Source: Roseovarius sp. W115 (GTDB lineage Bacteria; Pseudomonadota; Alphaproteobacteria; Rhodobacterales; Rhodobacteraceae). Taken from it: DNA of 64,000 nt. A program made the translations under genes and the position numbers. The stretch spans positions 1,864,501 through 1,928,500 of the forward strand of contig NZ_CP146606.1 in assembly GCF_032842945.2 (NCBI RefSeq), written 5' to 3'. Below are positions 55,220 to 63,857 of the stretch, piece after piece (positions within the stretch are counted from its first letter, which is position 1; every line of letters begins with the position of its first letter). Under the pieces are notes generated by a model. The model did not search any database. It was not told where the DNA came from and saw only the letters and a program-made list of their open reading frames with translations.

Positions 55220-56242
55220 ATGGGGTACAAAGTCGTCGTCGCGGGGGCCACAGGCAATGTGGGCCGCGAAATGCTGAACATCCTGGCCGAACGCCAGTTT
55301 CCTGTCGATGAGATCGCCGTGCTTGCAAGCCGCCGGTCGCTCGGCACAGAAGTCAGCTTTGGCGAACGAACTTTGAAGACGGAAGATCTGGATACGTTCG
55401 ACTTCACGGGCTGGGACATTGCGCTCTTTGCCATTGGTTCGGATGCCACCAAGAAATATGCCCCAAAATCTGCGGCGGCTGGATGTGTCGTGATCGATAA
55501 CAGCTCACTCTATCGCTATGACCCAGACATCCCGCTGGTGGTGCCTGAGTGTAATCCCGAAGCAGTGGAGCAATACGCGAAGAAAAACATCATCGCCAAC
55601 CCCAACTGCTCAACCGCGCAAATGGTTGTCGCACTAAAGCCGCTGCACGAGCGCGCGCGCATCAAACGGGTTGTGGTCAGCACCTATCAGTCTGTTTCGG
55701 GCTCTGGCAAAGACGCGATTGATGAGCTCTGGGACCAGACCAAGGCTCAGTACAATCCAACTGCCGATTATGAGCGCAAGGTCTACACCAAGGATATCGC
55801 CTTCAACGTCATTCCGCATATCGACAAATTCATGGAAGACGGCTCCACCAAGGAAGAATGGAAGATGGTTGTCGAGACCAAGAAGATCGTCGATCCCTCG
55901 ATCAAGGTCACAGCCACCTGTGTGCGTGTGCCAGTGTTTGTGGGCCACTCTGAGGCGGTGAACATCGAATTCGAAGAGTTTCTCGATGAGGACGAGGCCC
56001 GCGATATTCTGCGCGAAGCGCCGGGTGTCATGGTGATCGATAAGCGCGAGGATGGCGGTTACGTCACGCCCCGCGAATGTGTGGGGGACTACGCCACCTT
56101 CATCAGCCGTATCCGGCAGGATAGCACAATCGACAATGGCCTGAACCTGTGGTGCGTGTCCGACAACCTGCGCAAGGGCGCGGCTCTCAATGCAGTGCAG
56201 ATCGCCGAAACGCTCGGCAATCGGGTGTTGAAAAAGGGCTGA
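55220..56242 (+). CDS. asd: aspartate-semialdehyde dehydrogenase
   Basis: 340 residues from ATG 55220 (AGAAGGATT upstream). NADP-binding VVAGATGNVGREMLNILAER, active-site Cys in NPNCSTAQMVVALKPL, QSVSGSGKDAIDEL. It reduces aspartyl phosphate to the semialdehyde used by DapA (6.7 kb) and in threonine/methionine synthesis. Monocistronic with a strong terminator. Confidence 0.96.
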   Translation: MGYKVVVAGATGNVGREMLNILAERQFPVDEIAVLASRRSLGTEVSFGERTLKTEDLDTFDFTGWDIALFAIGSDATKKYAPKSAAAGCVVIDNSSLYRYDPDIPLVVPECNPEAVEQYAKKNIIANPNCSTAQMVVALKPLHERARIKRVVVSTYQSVSGSGKDAIDELWDQTKAQYNPTADYERKVYTKDIAFNVIPHIDKFMEDGSTKEEWKMVVETKKIVDPSIKVTATCVRVPVFVGHSEAVNIEFEEFLDEDEARDILREAPGVMVIDKREDGGYVTPRECVGDYATFISRIRQDSTIDNGLNLWCVSDNLRKGAALNAVQIAETLGNRVLKKG

Positions 56243-56269
56243 GCGGCCTTCTCAAATTCTAGATGAAAT

Positions 56270-56304
56270 ATGTGCCGTCCACATCTTGGGCGGCGCATTT
56301 TTTT
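56270..56304 (+). terminator. intrinsic terminator of asd
   Basis: An 11-bp stem ATGTGCCGTCC / GGGCGGCGCAT (56270-56280 with 56288-56298, two G.T pairs) with a 7-nt loop is followed by seven T residues (56298-56304), 28 bp after the asd stop. Confidence 0.92.
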
Positions 56305-56400
56305 ATTTCTGAAAAATTTGCATAAACTCCCAAGAAACCGGGCGCGGCAGGCGTCATAAGGTCAGATGATCCTTGGATCGACGTTTCAGGAGAGTACCCC

Positions 56401-58023
56401 ATGCGTGCAATTCCCCTCTTTTTGGCCGCGTTGCCAATTCCCGCCTTTGCTGACGATTTCGCCCTGTCCAGTGATGTGAGCGCAGTGACACTTTATCCTC
56501 AGGGTGCCACCATCACCCGCGAAGTGCCCTATACCATTCCAGGGGGTCAGCATCAGTTGATCCTATCGGATTTACCGCGCTCTACGCCTTTGGCTTCCGT
56601 GCGGGTCCAGGTCACCGGTGCGCAGATGGGCAGTGTGTCGGCACGCAACGATTTTGTTCCGCCGCGCAGCGAGAAAGAGACATCGGAACTTCAGGCCGCA
56701 AGAGCCGAAGTAGAGCGCCTCGAGGCTGCGTTGCGCGGAGCAGAGGGCGATATTGACGCCATCAGGCTTGAAGCAGACGCGGCGCAAGCGCGGGTCACGT
56801 TTCTGGAAAAACTGGGTGAAGGCGACGGTGTGGCAGAGCTGGATGTTACCTCCCTCAGGGATTTGTCTGCAATGATCGGAGACGAGACCCTAACCGCCCT
56901 GAAAACTGCGCATGAAGCTGAGCGCCGCGCCGAAGAGGCTACTTTGGCACTCAAAGACCTGACCAAAGACCTGGATGCGGCGCGTCAAGCTCTGGCGGCG
57001 CTGGTGCCTGAGCAGGAAGACAAAGCCATGCTTGCCGTCTCCGTGTCATCTGACGTGGAAACGCAAGGAACGCTGACCGTCACGTATAACACACACGAAG
57101 CAGGCTGGCAGCCGGTTTACGATGTGCGCCTGACGCGCGAGACTGGTGCGCTCAGCCTGGAACGCGGAGCCTATGTGGCGCAATACACCGGTGAGAATTG
57201 GGAGAACGCAGCGCTGACCCTTTCGACTGTGCGCCCAAGCGAGCAAACTGCGCCAAGCGATGTTTGGCCCTGGCTGCGTCGGATTTATGAAGCAGATGTG
57301 CAAGTGCGTGGCGCGGTTCAAAGCCTGGAAGCGTTCGCGGATCAGGCCGAAGGTCGTGTTGCCGCAGAGCCTGTTGCGGTGGAGCAAGCGGCGGCCAACT
57401 TCGATGGTCTTTCGGTCACGTATACCTATCCCGGACCTGTATCCGTGGCCTCAGGCGCGGATCGCGTGCGTCTGGCGTTGGGAGAGTTGGAAACCTCTGC
57501 CGAGCTTGTTGCTCAGGCTGTGCCGCTCAGTGATCAAACCGCCTTTCTTATGGCGAGTTTCACCAATGACATGGGCGAGCTGATCCTGCCCACGGCCGAG
57601 GCAAGCTTTTATCTGGATGATCGCTTTGTCGGCCAGCGTCCGATGCAAATGGTGGCATCCGGCGGTGAGGCTGAATTGTCCTTTGGTCCGATAGATGGCC
57701 TGCGCCTGACACGCACAGTACTTGATCGGAATGAAGGCGACAGGGGTGTCATCACAAAATCCAATCAGATCACCGAGGATGTGCGCATCGAGGTTGAGAA
57801 CCTGACGGGACAAAGCTGGCCTGTGCGTCTGGTGGACCGCGTGCCCTATTCTGAGCAGGAGGATCTGGAGATCACCTGGAGCGCATCCCCCAAGCCGCAG
57901 GAAACAAGAGTAGACGACAAGCGCGGTGTTATGGCCTGGAACTTTGATCTTGCCGCAAGTGAGAGTCAGTCGGTGAAACTGTCACATACGATTGAATGGC
58001 CCGAAGGCATGTTCATTCAATAG
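56401..58023 (+). CDS. DUF4139 (mucoidy-inhibitor MuiA family) exported protein
   Basis: 540 residues. Signal peptide RAIPLFLAALPIPAFA, N-terminal DUF4140-like region (SAVTLYPQGATITREVPYTI), a coiled-coil stretch (about residues 95-210, Glu/Ala/Leu rich), then DUF4139 with VTYNTHEAGWQPVYDVRLTR and C-terminal beta domain. Envelope-associated protein of unknown function; named after a gene affecting mucoidy. Monocistronic, convergent with the SbtB-like gene. Confidence 0.88.
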   Translation: MRAIPLFLAALPIPAFADDFALSSDVSAVTLYPQGATITREVPYTIPGGQHQLILSDLPRSTPLASVRVQVTGAQMGSVSARNDFVPPRSEKETSELQAARAEVERLEAALRGAEGDIDAIRLEADAAQARVTFLEKLGEGDGVAELDVTSLRDLSAMIGDETLTALKTAHEAERRAEEATLALKDLTKDLDAARQALAALVPEQEDKAMLAVSVSSDVETQGTLTVTYNTHEAGWQPVYDVRLTRETGALSLERGAYVAQYTGENWENAALTLSTVRPSEQTAPSDVWPWLRRIYEADVQVRGAVQSLEAFADQAEGRVAAEPVAVEQAAANFDGLSVTYTYPGPVSVASGADRVRLALGELETSAELVAQAVPLSDQTAFLMASFTNDMGELILPTAEASFYLDDRFVGQRPMQMVASGGEAELSFGPIDGLRLTRTVLDRNEGDRGVITKSNQITEDVRIEVENLTGQSWPVRLVDRVPYSEQEDLEITWSASPKPQETRVDDKRGVMAWNFDLAASESQSVKLSHTIEWPEGMFIQ

Positions 58024-58031
58024 CTGCGTGT

Positions 58032-58062
58032 TGCGGGCGGGGTTAAAACCGCTCCGCCCGCA
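58032..58062. terminator. bidirectional hairpin between muiA-like and sbtB-like genes
   Basis: TGCGGGCGGGG (58032-58042) pairs with CTCCGCCCGCA (58052-58062), 11 bp with one G.T, around a 9-nt loop. It lies between convergent stops and overlaps the end of the minus-strand gene. No T run, so efficiency is uncertain. Confidence 0.55.
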
Positions 58063-58354
58063 GCACTTCACAATCGGTCACACAGACAACGCCTATGTGA
58101 CGTTCCACCACTGAAAACGCCGCCTCCAACAGCGTATCAAGACGTTCGGGGCGAATGATGCACACGACCTGCACCATCCCATCGGCACGACCAACCTGAC
58201 CGGACCGGCTCCATTCCCCTGATCGCCCGGATCCACCAAAAACAGGGAGAACGGTGTATCCCGTGACGTCGGCTTTCTGAAGGGCGTCGGTCAGGCGGCT
58301 CTGCATCACTTTTTCAATCGTGATTTCCACCCGCTTGGCTTTGTGGGTTTGCAT
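58043..58354 (-). CDS. PII-like (SbtB-type) regulatory protein
   Basis: 103 residues from ATG 58354. Ferredoxin-like PII fold: AKRVEITIEKVMQSRLTDAL, GYTVLPVFGGSGRSGEWSRS in the T-loop position, GMVQVVCIIRPERLDTLLEA. It lacks the Tyr-containing uridylylation loop of GlnB. SbtB proteins bind adenyl nucleotides and gate the bicarbonate transporter SbtA, which is encoded one base upstream. Membrane-associated in complex. Confidence 0.86.
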   Translation of the reverse strand: MQTHKAKRVEITIEKVMQSRLTDALQKADVTGYTVLPVFGGSGRSGEWSRSGQVGRADGMVQVVCIIRPERLDTLLEAAFSVVERHIGVVCVTDCEVLRAERF

Positions 58355-58355
58355 A

Positions 58356-59333
58356 TCAGCCTCCTGTCGCAGCACTGGCAATGGCCACATAGAGCGGAAT
58401 GCCAAGCACAAGATTGAAAGGGAATGTCACGCCAAGTGAAAGCGTAAGGTAAATCGAAGGGTTGGCTTCGGGTAGGGCTACGCGCATTGCGGCGGGCACG
58501 GCAATGTAACTGGCCGAAGCCGAGAGCACCATGAGCAGCACAGTGCCACCAGTGGACAGGCCGAGCACCATGGCGGCAGCCAAGCCAGCAAGACTGCCGA
58601 CGACTGGCATAATGAGACCGAAAGCCAAGCCTCCAAGACCAATCGCGCCTCGCCCTTTCTTCATACCCCGCCCTGCGACAAGCCCCATGTCGAGAAGGAA
58701 GAGGCACAGCACGCCTTTGAAGGGCGCTACTATGAAGCTGTCGATTTCTTTGAGCCCCTCGGGCCCTGTGACCCAGCCAATGAGGAATGCGCCGACCAAT
58801 AGGACAATCGAACCATTGAGCAGGATCTCCCGCCATAGCCCTGCATCCATGCGCCCGCCTTTTTCGCCTCGCGAGACAAGCCAGAGCGCCGATAGGATCG
58901 CCGGTGCCTCCATCGCGGCAGCCACGGCGACCATGTAGCCCTCTGACGGGATCCCGCGGCTTTCAAGCACAGATGTGGCTGCCACAAAGGTCACAATCGA
59001 GATCGAGCCATAATGCCCGGCCACGGCAGCAGCGTTCAACCGATCCATGCGTGACACAACACGCAACAGCATGAAGGCAATGAATGGCAGGCTCGCAGAC
59101 AGGACGATCCCTGCCAAGAGTGTGAGGCCGAGAGTGGCGTCGATGCCATGATCGGCGACGCTCACTCCGCCTTTGAACCCAATGGCAAAGAGCAGGTAGA
59201 TTGATAAAGCCTTGGCAGCCGCTTCCGGCACCGAGAGATCGGATCTTGCCAGCGCTGCAGCGAGACCAAGAGCGAAGGACAAGACAATAGGCGAAATCAG
59301 ATTGTCTGCGGCCAGCGAAAGAATTTCGGTCAT
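58356..59333 (-). CDS. sbtA: SbtA-family sodium-dependent bicarbonate transporter
   Basis: 325 residues, about ten helices in two inverted halves. NLISPIVLSFALGLAAALAR, LFAIGFKGGVSVAD, AAVAGHYGSISIVTFVAATS and LMVLSASASYIAVPAAMRVA match SbtA (former DUF897). The cyanobacterial protein imports bicarbonate with sodium. Here it is sandwiched between a beta-carbonic anhydrase and an SbtB-like regulator on one strand. Confidence 0.9.
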   Translation of the reverse strand: MTEILSLAADNLISPIVLSFALGLAAALARSDLSVPEAAAKALSIYLLFAIGFKGGVSVADHGIDATLGLTLLAGIVLSASLPFIAFMLLRVVSRMDRLNAAAVAGHYGSISIVTFVAATSVLESRGIPSEGYMVAVAAAMEAPAILSALWLVSRGEKGGRMDAGLWREILLNGSIVLLVGAFLIGWVTGPEGLKEIDSFIVAPFKGVLCLFLLDMGLVAGRGMKKGRGAIGLGGLAFGLIMPVVGSLAGLAAAMVLGLSTGGTVLLMVLSASASYIAVPAAMRVALPEANPSIYLTLSLGVTFPFNLVLGIPLYVAIASAATGG

Positions 59334-59403
59334 AAAGTTCCTGTCCCTGTTTCTGGGGAACTAGTCGATTTGTAACGAAAAGAAAGTAGGACTTGATTTA
59401 GGC

Positions 59404-60054
59404 TTAAACCGGCACGAACTTGTCGTCCACCGCGCTGTAATGCTCAATCTCGCCTTCGCCAATGTCATGCCACAGGCCATGCACGGTCAGGGTGCCCTCG
59501 GCAATGCCATCACGCACGAAAGGGAAAGACATCAGGTTTTCCAGCGAGACGATGACGGCCTGCTTCTCTAACTCGGCGATACGTTTTTCCTTGTCCTCAA
59601 TATCCTTGACCCGGTCATAGCCCGGGCGCAGAATATCCATCCACCGGCCCACAAAGCTTGTTTTGCCTTCCAGCTCGGGCGCTTCACCGGAACACATAGA
59701 TTCACAGCCGCGCACGCCCCCGCAATTCGAATGGCCCAGCACGATTACATGCGCCACCTTCAAAGCAGTCACCGCGTATTCCACAGCTGCGGATGTACCA
59801 TGCTGCGCGCCGTCCTCGGTAAAGGGGGGAACCAGGTTGGCGATGTTGCGGTGCAAGAAAAACTCACCTTGGTCAGCCCCAAACACGGCTGTGACATGCA
59901 CCCGGCTGTCGCAGCAACAGATCACCATTGCGCGGGGATGCTGGCCCTCATGCGCCAGATGGCGATACCAAGCCTGATTATCTTTGTACTTTGTTGCCTT
60001 CCAGCCCTGGTAGCGCTGGACTAGATAACTTGGAAGCGGGCGGACTCTCTTCAT
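59404..60054 (-). CDS. beta-class carbonic anhydrase
   Basis: 216 residues from ATG 60054. Zinc and catalytic residues in AMVICCCDSRVHVTAVFGAD and VIVLGHSNCGGVRGCESM (C-x-D-x-R ... H-x2-C). It interconverts CO2 and bicarbonate in the cytosol. First gene of the CA-sbtA-sbtB run; with the transporter it would balance inorganic carbon for carboxylases. A 45-residue upstream extension is rejected because the family starts near here. Confidence 0.95.
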   Translation of the reverse strand: MKRVRPLPSYLVQRYQGWKATKYKDNQAWYRHLAHEGQHPRAMVICCCDSRVHVTAVFGADQGEFFLHRNIANLVPPFTEDGAQHGTSAAVEYAVTALKVAHVIVLGHSNCGGVRGCESMCSGEAPELEGKTSFVGRWMDILRPGYDRVKDIEDKEKRIAELEKQAVIVSLENLMSFPFVRDGIAEGTLTVHGLWHDIGEGEIEHYSAVDDKFVPV

Positions 60055-60179
60055 CGCAAACGCCTCATTCTGTGTCCCATCGCTGCAGTTAATAATCCCA
60101 ATTCGATAAGAATTCGAGAGAGAATTTGGCCCCCAGGCAAGGATTTGGGAACGTTGAAGGCGTAAAGGTCGCCTTGCCG

Positions 60180-60587
60180 ATGGGGGCAAAACATGTGGGT
60201 GAAGATGTGGAACAGGTTACCCTTTTAGAACAAAAAGAGACGGTTCGGCTTGATTCCGATCGTCTGGAACAGCTGTATCATCAACTCGGCGAAGCTGGCG
60301 CGGAGAACATTGTGTGCCGCGCGCTTGAAGAGCTGGCGGCGCGGTTGTCACATACAGAGCGATGTTACCGTGCCGGTGAATTGCGAGACATGCGAAAAAA
60401 CGCCCGCAGCTTGATCGCTATTTCCGAACAAATTGGTATGGAAATGCTGGCGCATGTGGCACGGGATGTCACCAAGTGCATTGACGAAGATGATCTTGTG
60501 GCACTCGCCGCGACTTTGGCTCGTTTGTTGCGTATTGGGGAAACATCGCTCTACGAAATCTGGGATCTTCAGGATTACTCGATCTGA
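60180..60587 (+). CDS. hypothetical helical protein (HPt-like?)
   Basis: 135 residues from ATG 60180; GTG starts at 60195 and 60207 and a TTG at 60126 are alternatives. All-helical: RLDSDRLEQLYHQLGEAGAE, CRALEELAARLSHTERCYRA, LRDMRKNARSLIAISEQIGM. The spacing recalls histidine-phosphotransfer domains, but the position where the phosphorylated His would sit appears to be non-His. No firm family. Divergent from the carbonic anhydrase, upstream of pepA. Confidence 0.6.
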   Translation: MGAKHVGEDVEQVTLLEQKETVRLDSDRLEQLYHQLGEAGAENIVCRALEELAARLSHTERCYRAGELRDMRKNARSLIAISEQIGMEMLAHVARDVTKCIDEDDLVALAATLARLLRIGETSLYEIWDLQDYSI

Positions 60588-60653
60588 ATGCTTGCAGGCG
60601 GCGCAGTTGCGAGTAGGTTGAGGCGATACGTGCTTTGATCAGGATCGCTGCCT

Positions 60654-62033
60654 ATGCCGCTCAAGTTTGCTGCCGAAAATGCTGATGCCATTCCTGTGCA
60701 TGTGCTGGAACAAGAGGATGTTGAGGCATGGCTGGCAGATCAACAGAAGCGCACACAAACCTGGGTCAACGCCTCTGGGTTTACCGGCGCGTTGGGACAG
60801 ATCACGCTCGTGCCCTCGTCGGATGGCGCGATCGAAATGGCACTGGCAGGATATGGCGCGTCTTCAAGCAGGGCGCGTGGACGCTTTCATCTGGCCTCCG
60901 TTGCGGGGCAGCTTCCGGAAGGCACCTATCGGCTTGAAGGTCTGGGATCAGACCGTGCCGAAGAAGAAGCGTTAGGCTGGCTTCTGGCCGGTTATGCGTT
61001 TGATCGCTACCGATCTCAAAAACCCGCAAATGCTCAACTTGTTGCCCCCTCAGGCGTGGATGCAAAACGACTGGAGGTGATTGCTGCTGGTGAAAGCCTC
61101 ACCCGCGACCTCATCAACACGCCTGCTTGGGACATGGGTCCGGTTGAACTTGAAGCAGCCTGTGCAACGCTGGCCGATGAGTTTGGTGCGAACATCAACG
61201 TGACCCGTGGCGAGGCGCTTCTCGAACAGAATTTCCCGATGGTTCACACAGTTGGCCGTGCTGCAGAACAAGCGCCGCGTCTGATTGACATACGCTGGGG
61301 GGATGAAGGTCCAAAGCTTACGCTTGTGGGCAAGGGTGTGTGCTTTGACACAGGTGGGCTCAATCTTAAACCCGGGTCGAGCATGGGCCTCATGAAGAAA
61401 GACATGGGCGGCGCGGCAACTGGCCTGGGCTTGGCCCATATGATCATGGGGTTGAACCTGCCGCTTCAACTGCGTGTTCTGATCCCAGCGGTGGAAAACT
61501 CGGTCAGCAGCAATGCCTACAGACCGGGCGACATCCTGACGGCGCGCAATGGCATGACGGTTGAGATCAACAATACCGATGCCGAAGGGCGTCTTGTGCT
61601 GGCAGATGCGCTCAGCTTTGCCGCCGAAGATAGCCCGGATTTCATGATTTCCATGGCGACTCTGACTGGCGCGGCGCGCGTGGCCGTTGGTCCTGACCTT
61701 GCGCCGTACTTCACGGATGACCTTGCTTTTGCAAGCGCGCTGGAAACGTCGGCGGCAAAAGTTGCAGATCCGGTTTGGCGGCTGCCATTTCACACGCCCT
61801 ACGAGGCGATGATCGAGCCTGGGATCGCTGACCTGGACAATGCGCCGAAGGGTGGATTTGCGGGATCGATCACAGCAGCGCTCTTTCTGAGACGTTTCGC
61901 GTGCGAAACATCTTATGCGCATTTCGACATTTACGGCTGGAACCCCACCGCCGCCCCGGCGCGTCCCAAGGGTGGCGTTGGTATGGGCGCGCGCGCCATC
62001 TTGCAAGCCCTGCCCGAGGTGCTGGGCCTATGA
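60654..62033 (+). CDS. leucyl aminopeptidase family protein (M17)
   Basis: 459 residues. Metal and active-site motifs GKGVCFDTGGLNLKPGSSMG, KKDMGGAATGLGLAHMIM and NTDAEGRLVLADALSFAAED define M17 aminopeptidases. Cytosolic, removes N-terminal residues from peptides. Its stop overlaps the next ATG (ATGA), starting a four-gene coupled run with a C40 peptidase, agmatinase and methyltransferase. Confidence 0.93.
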   Translation: MPLKFAAENADAIPVHVLEQEDVEAWLADQQKRTQTWVNASGFTGALGQITLVPSSDGAIEMALAGYGASSSRARGRFHLASVAGQLPEGTYRLEGLGSDRAEEEALGWLLAGYAFDRYRSQKPANAQLVAPSGVDAKRLEVIAAGESLTRDLINTPAWDMGPVELEAACATLADEFGANINVTRGEALLEQNFPMVHTVGRAAEQAPRLIDIRWGDEGPKLTLVGKGVCFDTGGLNLKPGSSMGLMKKDMGGAATGLGLAHMIMGLNLPLQLRVLIPAVENSVSSNAYRPGDILTARNGMTVEINNTDAEGRLVLADALSFAAEDSPDFMISMATLTGAARVAVGPDLAPYFTDDLAFASALETSAAKVADPVWRLPFHTPYEAMIEPGIADLDNAPKGGFAGSITAALFLRRFACETSYAHFDIYGWNPTAAPARPKGGVGMGARAILQALPEVLGL

Positions 62034-62898
62034 ACGACCGGCGGCGCACACCATTTAACGGCAAGGTAGCAGCTGCGCATCTTAAGGGCCTTGTCGATGC
62101 AGATCGCTATGTTGAGGCGGAACCGAAACATGTCGCGGTTGTTACTGCCGACTTGTGCACCGAACCGGGTGGTGCCAGAGATCGCCAGCTTCTGCGTGGC
62201 GAGGCGTTCATGTGTCTAGATGTGCAAGAAGCATGGGTTTTTGGGTATGCCGAAAAAGATGGTTACGTCGGGTGGGTCGAGGCGGCCAGCCTCAATGGGC
62301 ACCCTTCCGATGTTCCGACGCATCGCGTCGCGTCGGCTCGAAGCTATGGCAAGTCCACGCCAGGTCTGAAGGAGATGGGTCGCGTGACCCCCTTCCGTTT
62401 GATGCCCGCCTTGCTGTGGTCGACGAAATCGATGGATGGTCACGGATCGCATGGGGGCGCGGTACTCTGCCGCGTGACCTGTATGTTCCGTCCAAACATC
62501 TCGTGCGTCTGGATTTTGCAGCAGAAGATCCCATCGCAGTCGCCGAACTCTTTCTTGGAACGCCTTATCTTTGGGGTGGCAATTCCGCGTTTGGCATTGA
62601 TTGTTCGGGTCTTATTCAAGCAGCGTGCGTTGCATGTGATGTCGCGTGTCCGGGAGACAGTGACATGCAGGCGGTCGAATTGGGTGTTGAACTGCCTGAA
62701 GACGCGCCACTCAAGCGCGGTGACTTGATATTCTGGAGCGGTCATGTGGCCTGGGTTGTCAATCCTGACAAGATTTTGCACGCCAATGCCCATCACATGG
62801 CCGTCGTACACGAGCCGCTCAAGTCCGCGATTGCGCGGATTGAGACGCAAGGCGGTGGGCCGGTGACCGCCCGCAAGCGACTGGAGATACCAACATGA
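62030..62898 (+). pseudogene. NlpC/P60 (C40) peptidase, frameshifted
   Basis: The ATG at 62030 overlaps the pepA stop and opens an N-terminal region with SH3-like VAVVTADLCTEPG, FGYAEKDGYVGWVEAASL. At the 5-C run 62388-62392 the frame breaks; adding one C joins it to LPFDARLAVVDEIDGWSRIA, then ELFLGTPYLWGGNSAFGIDC with the catalytic Cys, and GDLIFWSGHVAWV with the His. The two parts form one peptidoglycan or dipeptide gamma-glutamyl hydrolase of about 290 residues. Stop overlaps speB. Could be a sequencing undercall. Confidence 0.87.
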
Positions 62899-63857
62899 GC
62901 GATCCCTTCTTTCAGCCTGTATCGGGAATGGAATTGCCGCGGTTCGCGGGTGTGCCCACCTTTATGCGCTTGCCGCATGTCTCCAAAGATCATGCCAAAT
63001 ATGGTGACGTTGATGTGGGGTTGATCGGCGTGCCCTGGGACAGTGGCACCACCAACCGTCCCGGCCCACGTCATGGGCCGCGACAGTTAAGGGATGCTTC
63101 GACCATGATCCGGGCGCAGCACGCGGTGAACGGCGTGCGTCCCTTTGAGGCGCTGAACTGTGCTGATTTGGGAGATGTCGGGCCGAACCCGGCGGATATC
63201 GAAGACAGCATGGCGCGGATCACCGCATTTTACGGCGATGTACTGTCCTCTGGAATAAAGCCACTGACGGCAGGGGGCGATCATCTAACGTCGCTGCCTA
63301 TCCTCAGGGCCGTGGCCAAAGATGGCCCGGTTGGCATGATCCATTTCGACAGCCACACGGATCTCTTTCACAGCTACTTTGGCGGGCAGATGTACACCCA
63401 CGGCACACCGTTCCGGCGCGCTGTGGAAGAGGGGCTTTTGGACCCCAAACGCGTCGTTCAAATCGGCTTGCGCGGCAGTATGTATGACGAGGAAGACCGT
63501 GATTTTGCCGCAGCTGAGGGCATTCGCCTGATCTTGATCGAAGAGTTTTTCGCACGCGGGGTCGAAGATGTGATGGCCGAGGCGCGCGAGATTGCCGGTG
63601 AGGGTGCGACTTACATCAGCTACGACATCGACTTTGTGGACCCGACATTTGCACCCGGGACTGGCACTCCCGAGGTGGGTGGCCCGAATAGTTTTCAGGC
63701 GCTTCAGGTGTGTCGTGAATTGGCCGGGGTGAACATCGTTGGGGCGGACATGGTTGAGGTCTCACCACCCTTCGACAGCTCTGGTAATACGGCTTTTCTG
63801 GGCGTGTCGATCATGTTCGAAATTCTGTGTGTCATGGCCATGCAGAGCGCCGCATGA
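62895..63857 (+). CDS. speB: agmatinase / ureohydrolase
   Basis: 320 residues. Manganese ligands in TAGGDHLTSL, GMIHFDSHTDLFH and ISYDIDFVDPTFAPGTGTPE. It hydrolyses agmatine to putrescine and urea; guanidinobutyrase or guanidinopropionase are alternatives in the same family. Overlaps the C40 gene and the next methyltransferase by four bases each. Confidence 0.92.
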   Translation: MSDPFFQPVSGMELPRFAGVPTFMRLPHVSKDHAKYGDVDVGLIGVPWDSGTTNRPGPRHGPRQLRDASTMIRAQHAVNGVRPFEALNCADLGDVGPNPADIEDSMARITAFYGDVLSSGIKPLTAGGDHLTSLPILRAVAKDGPVGMIHFDSHTDLFHSYFGGQMYTHGTPFRRAVEEGLLDPKRVVQIGLRGSMYDEEDRDFAAAEGIRLILIEEFFARGVEDVMAEAREIAGEGATYISYDIDFVDPTFAPGTGTPEVGGPNSFQALQVCRELAGVNIVGADMVEVSPPFDSSGNTAFLGVSIMFEILCVMAMQSAA

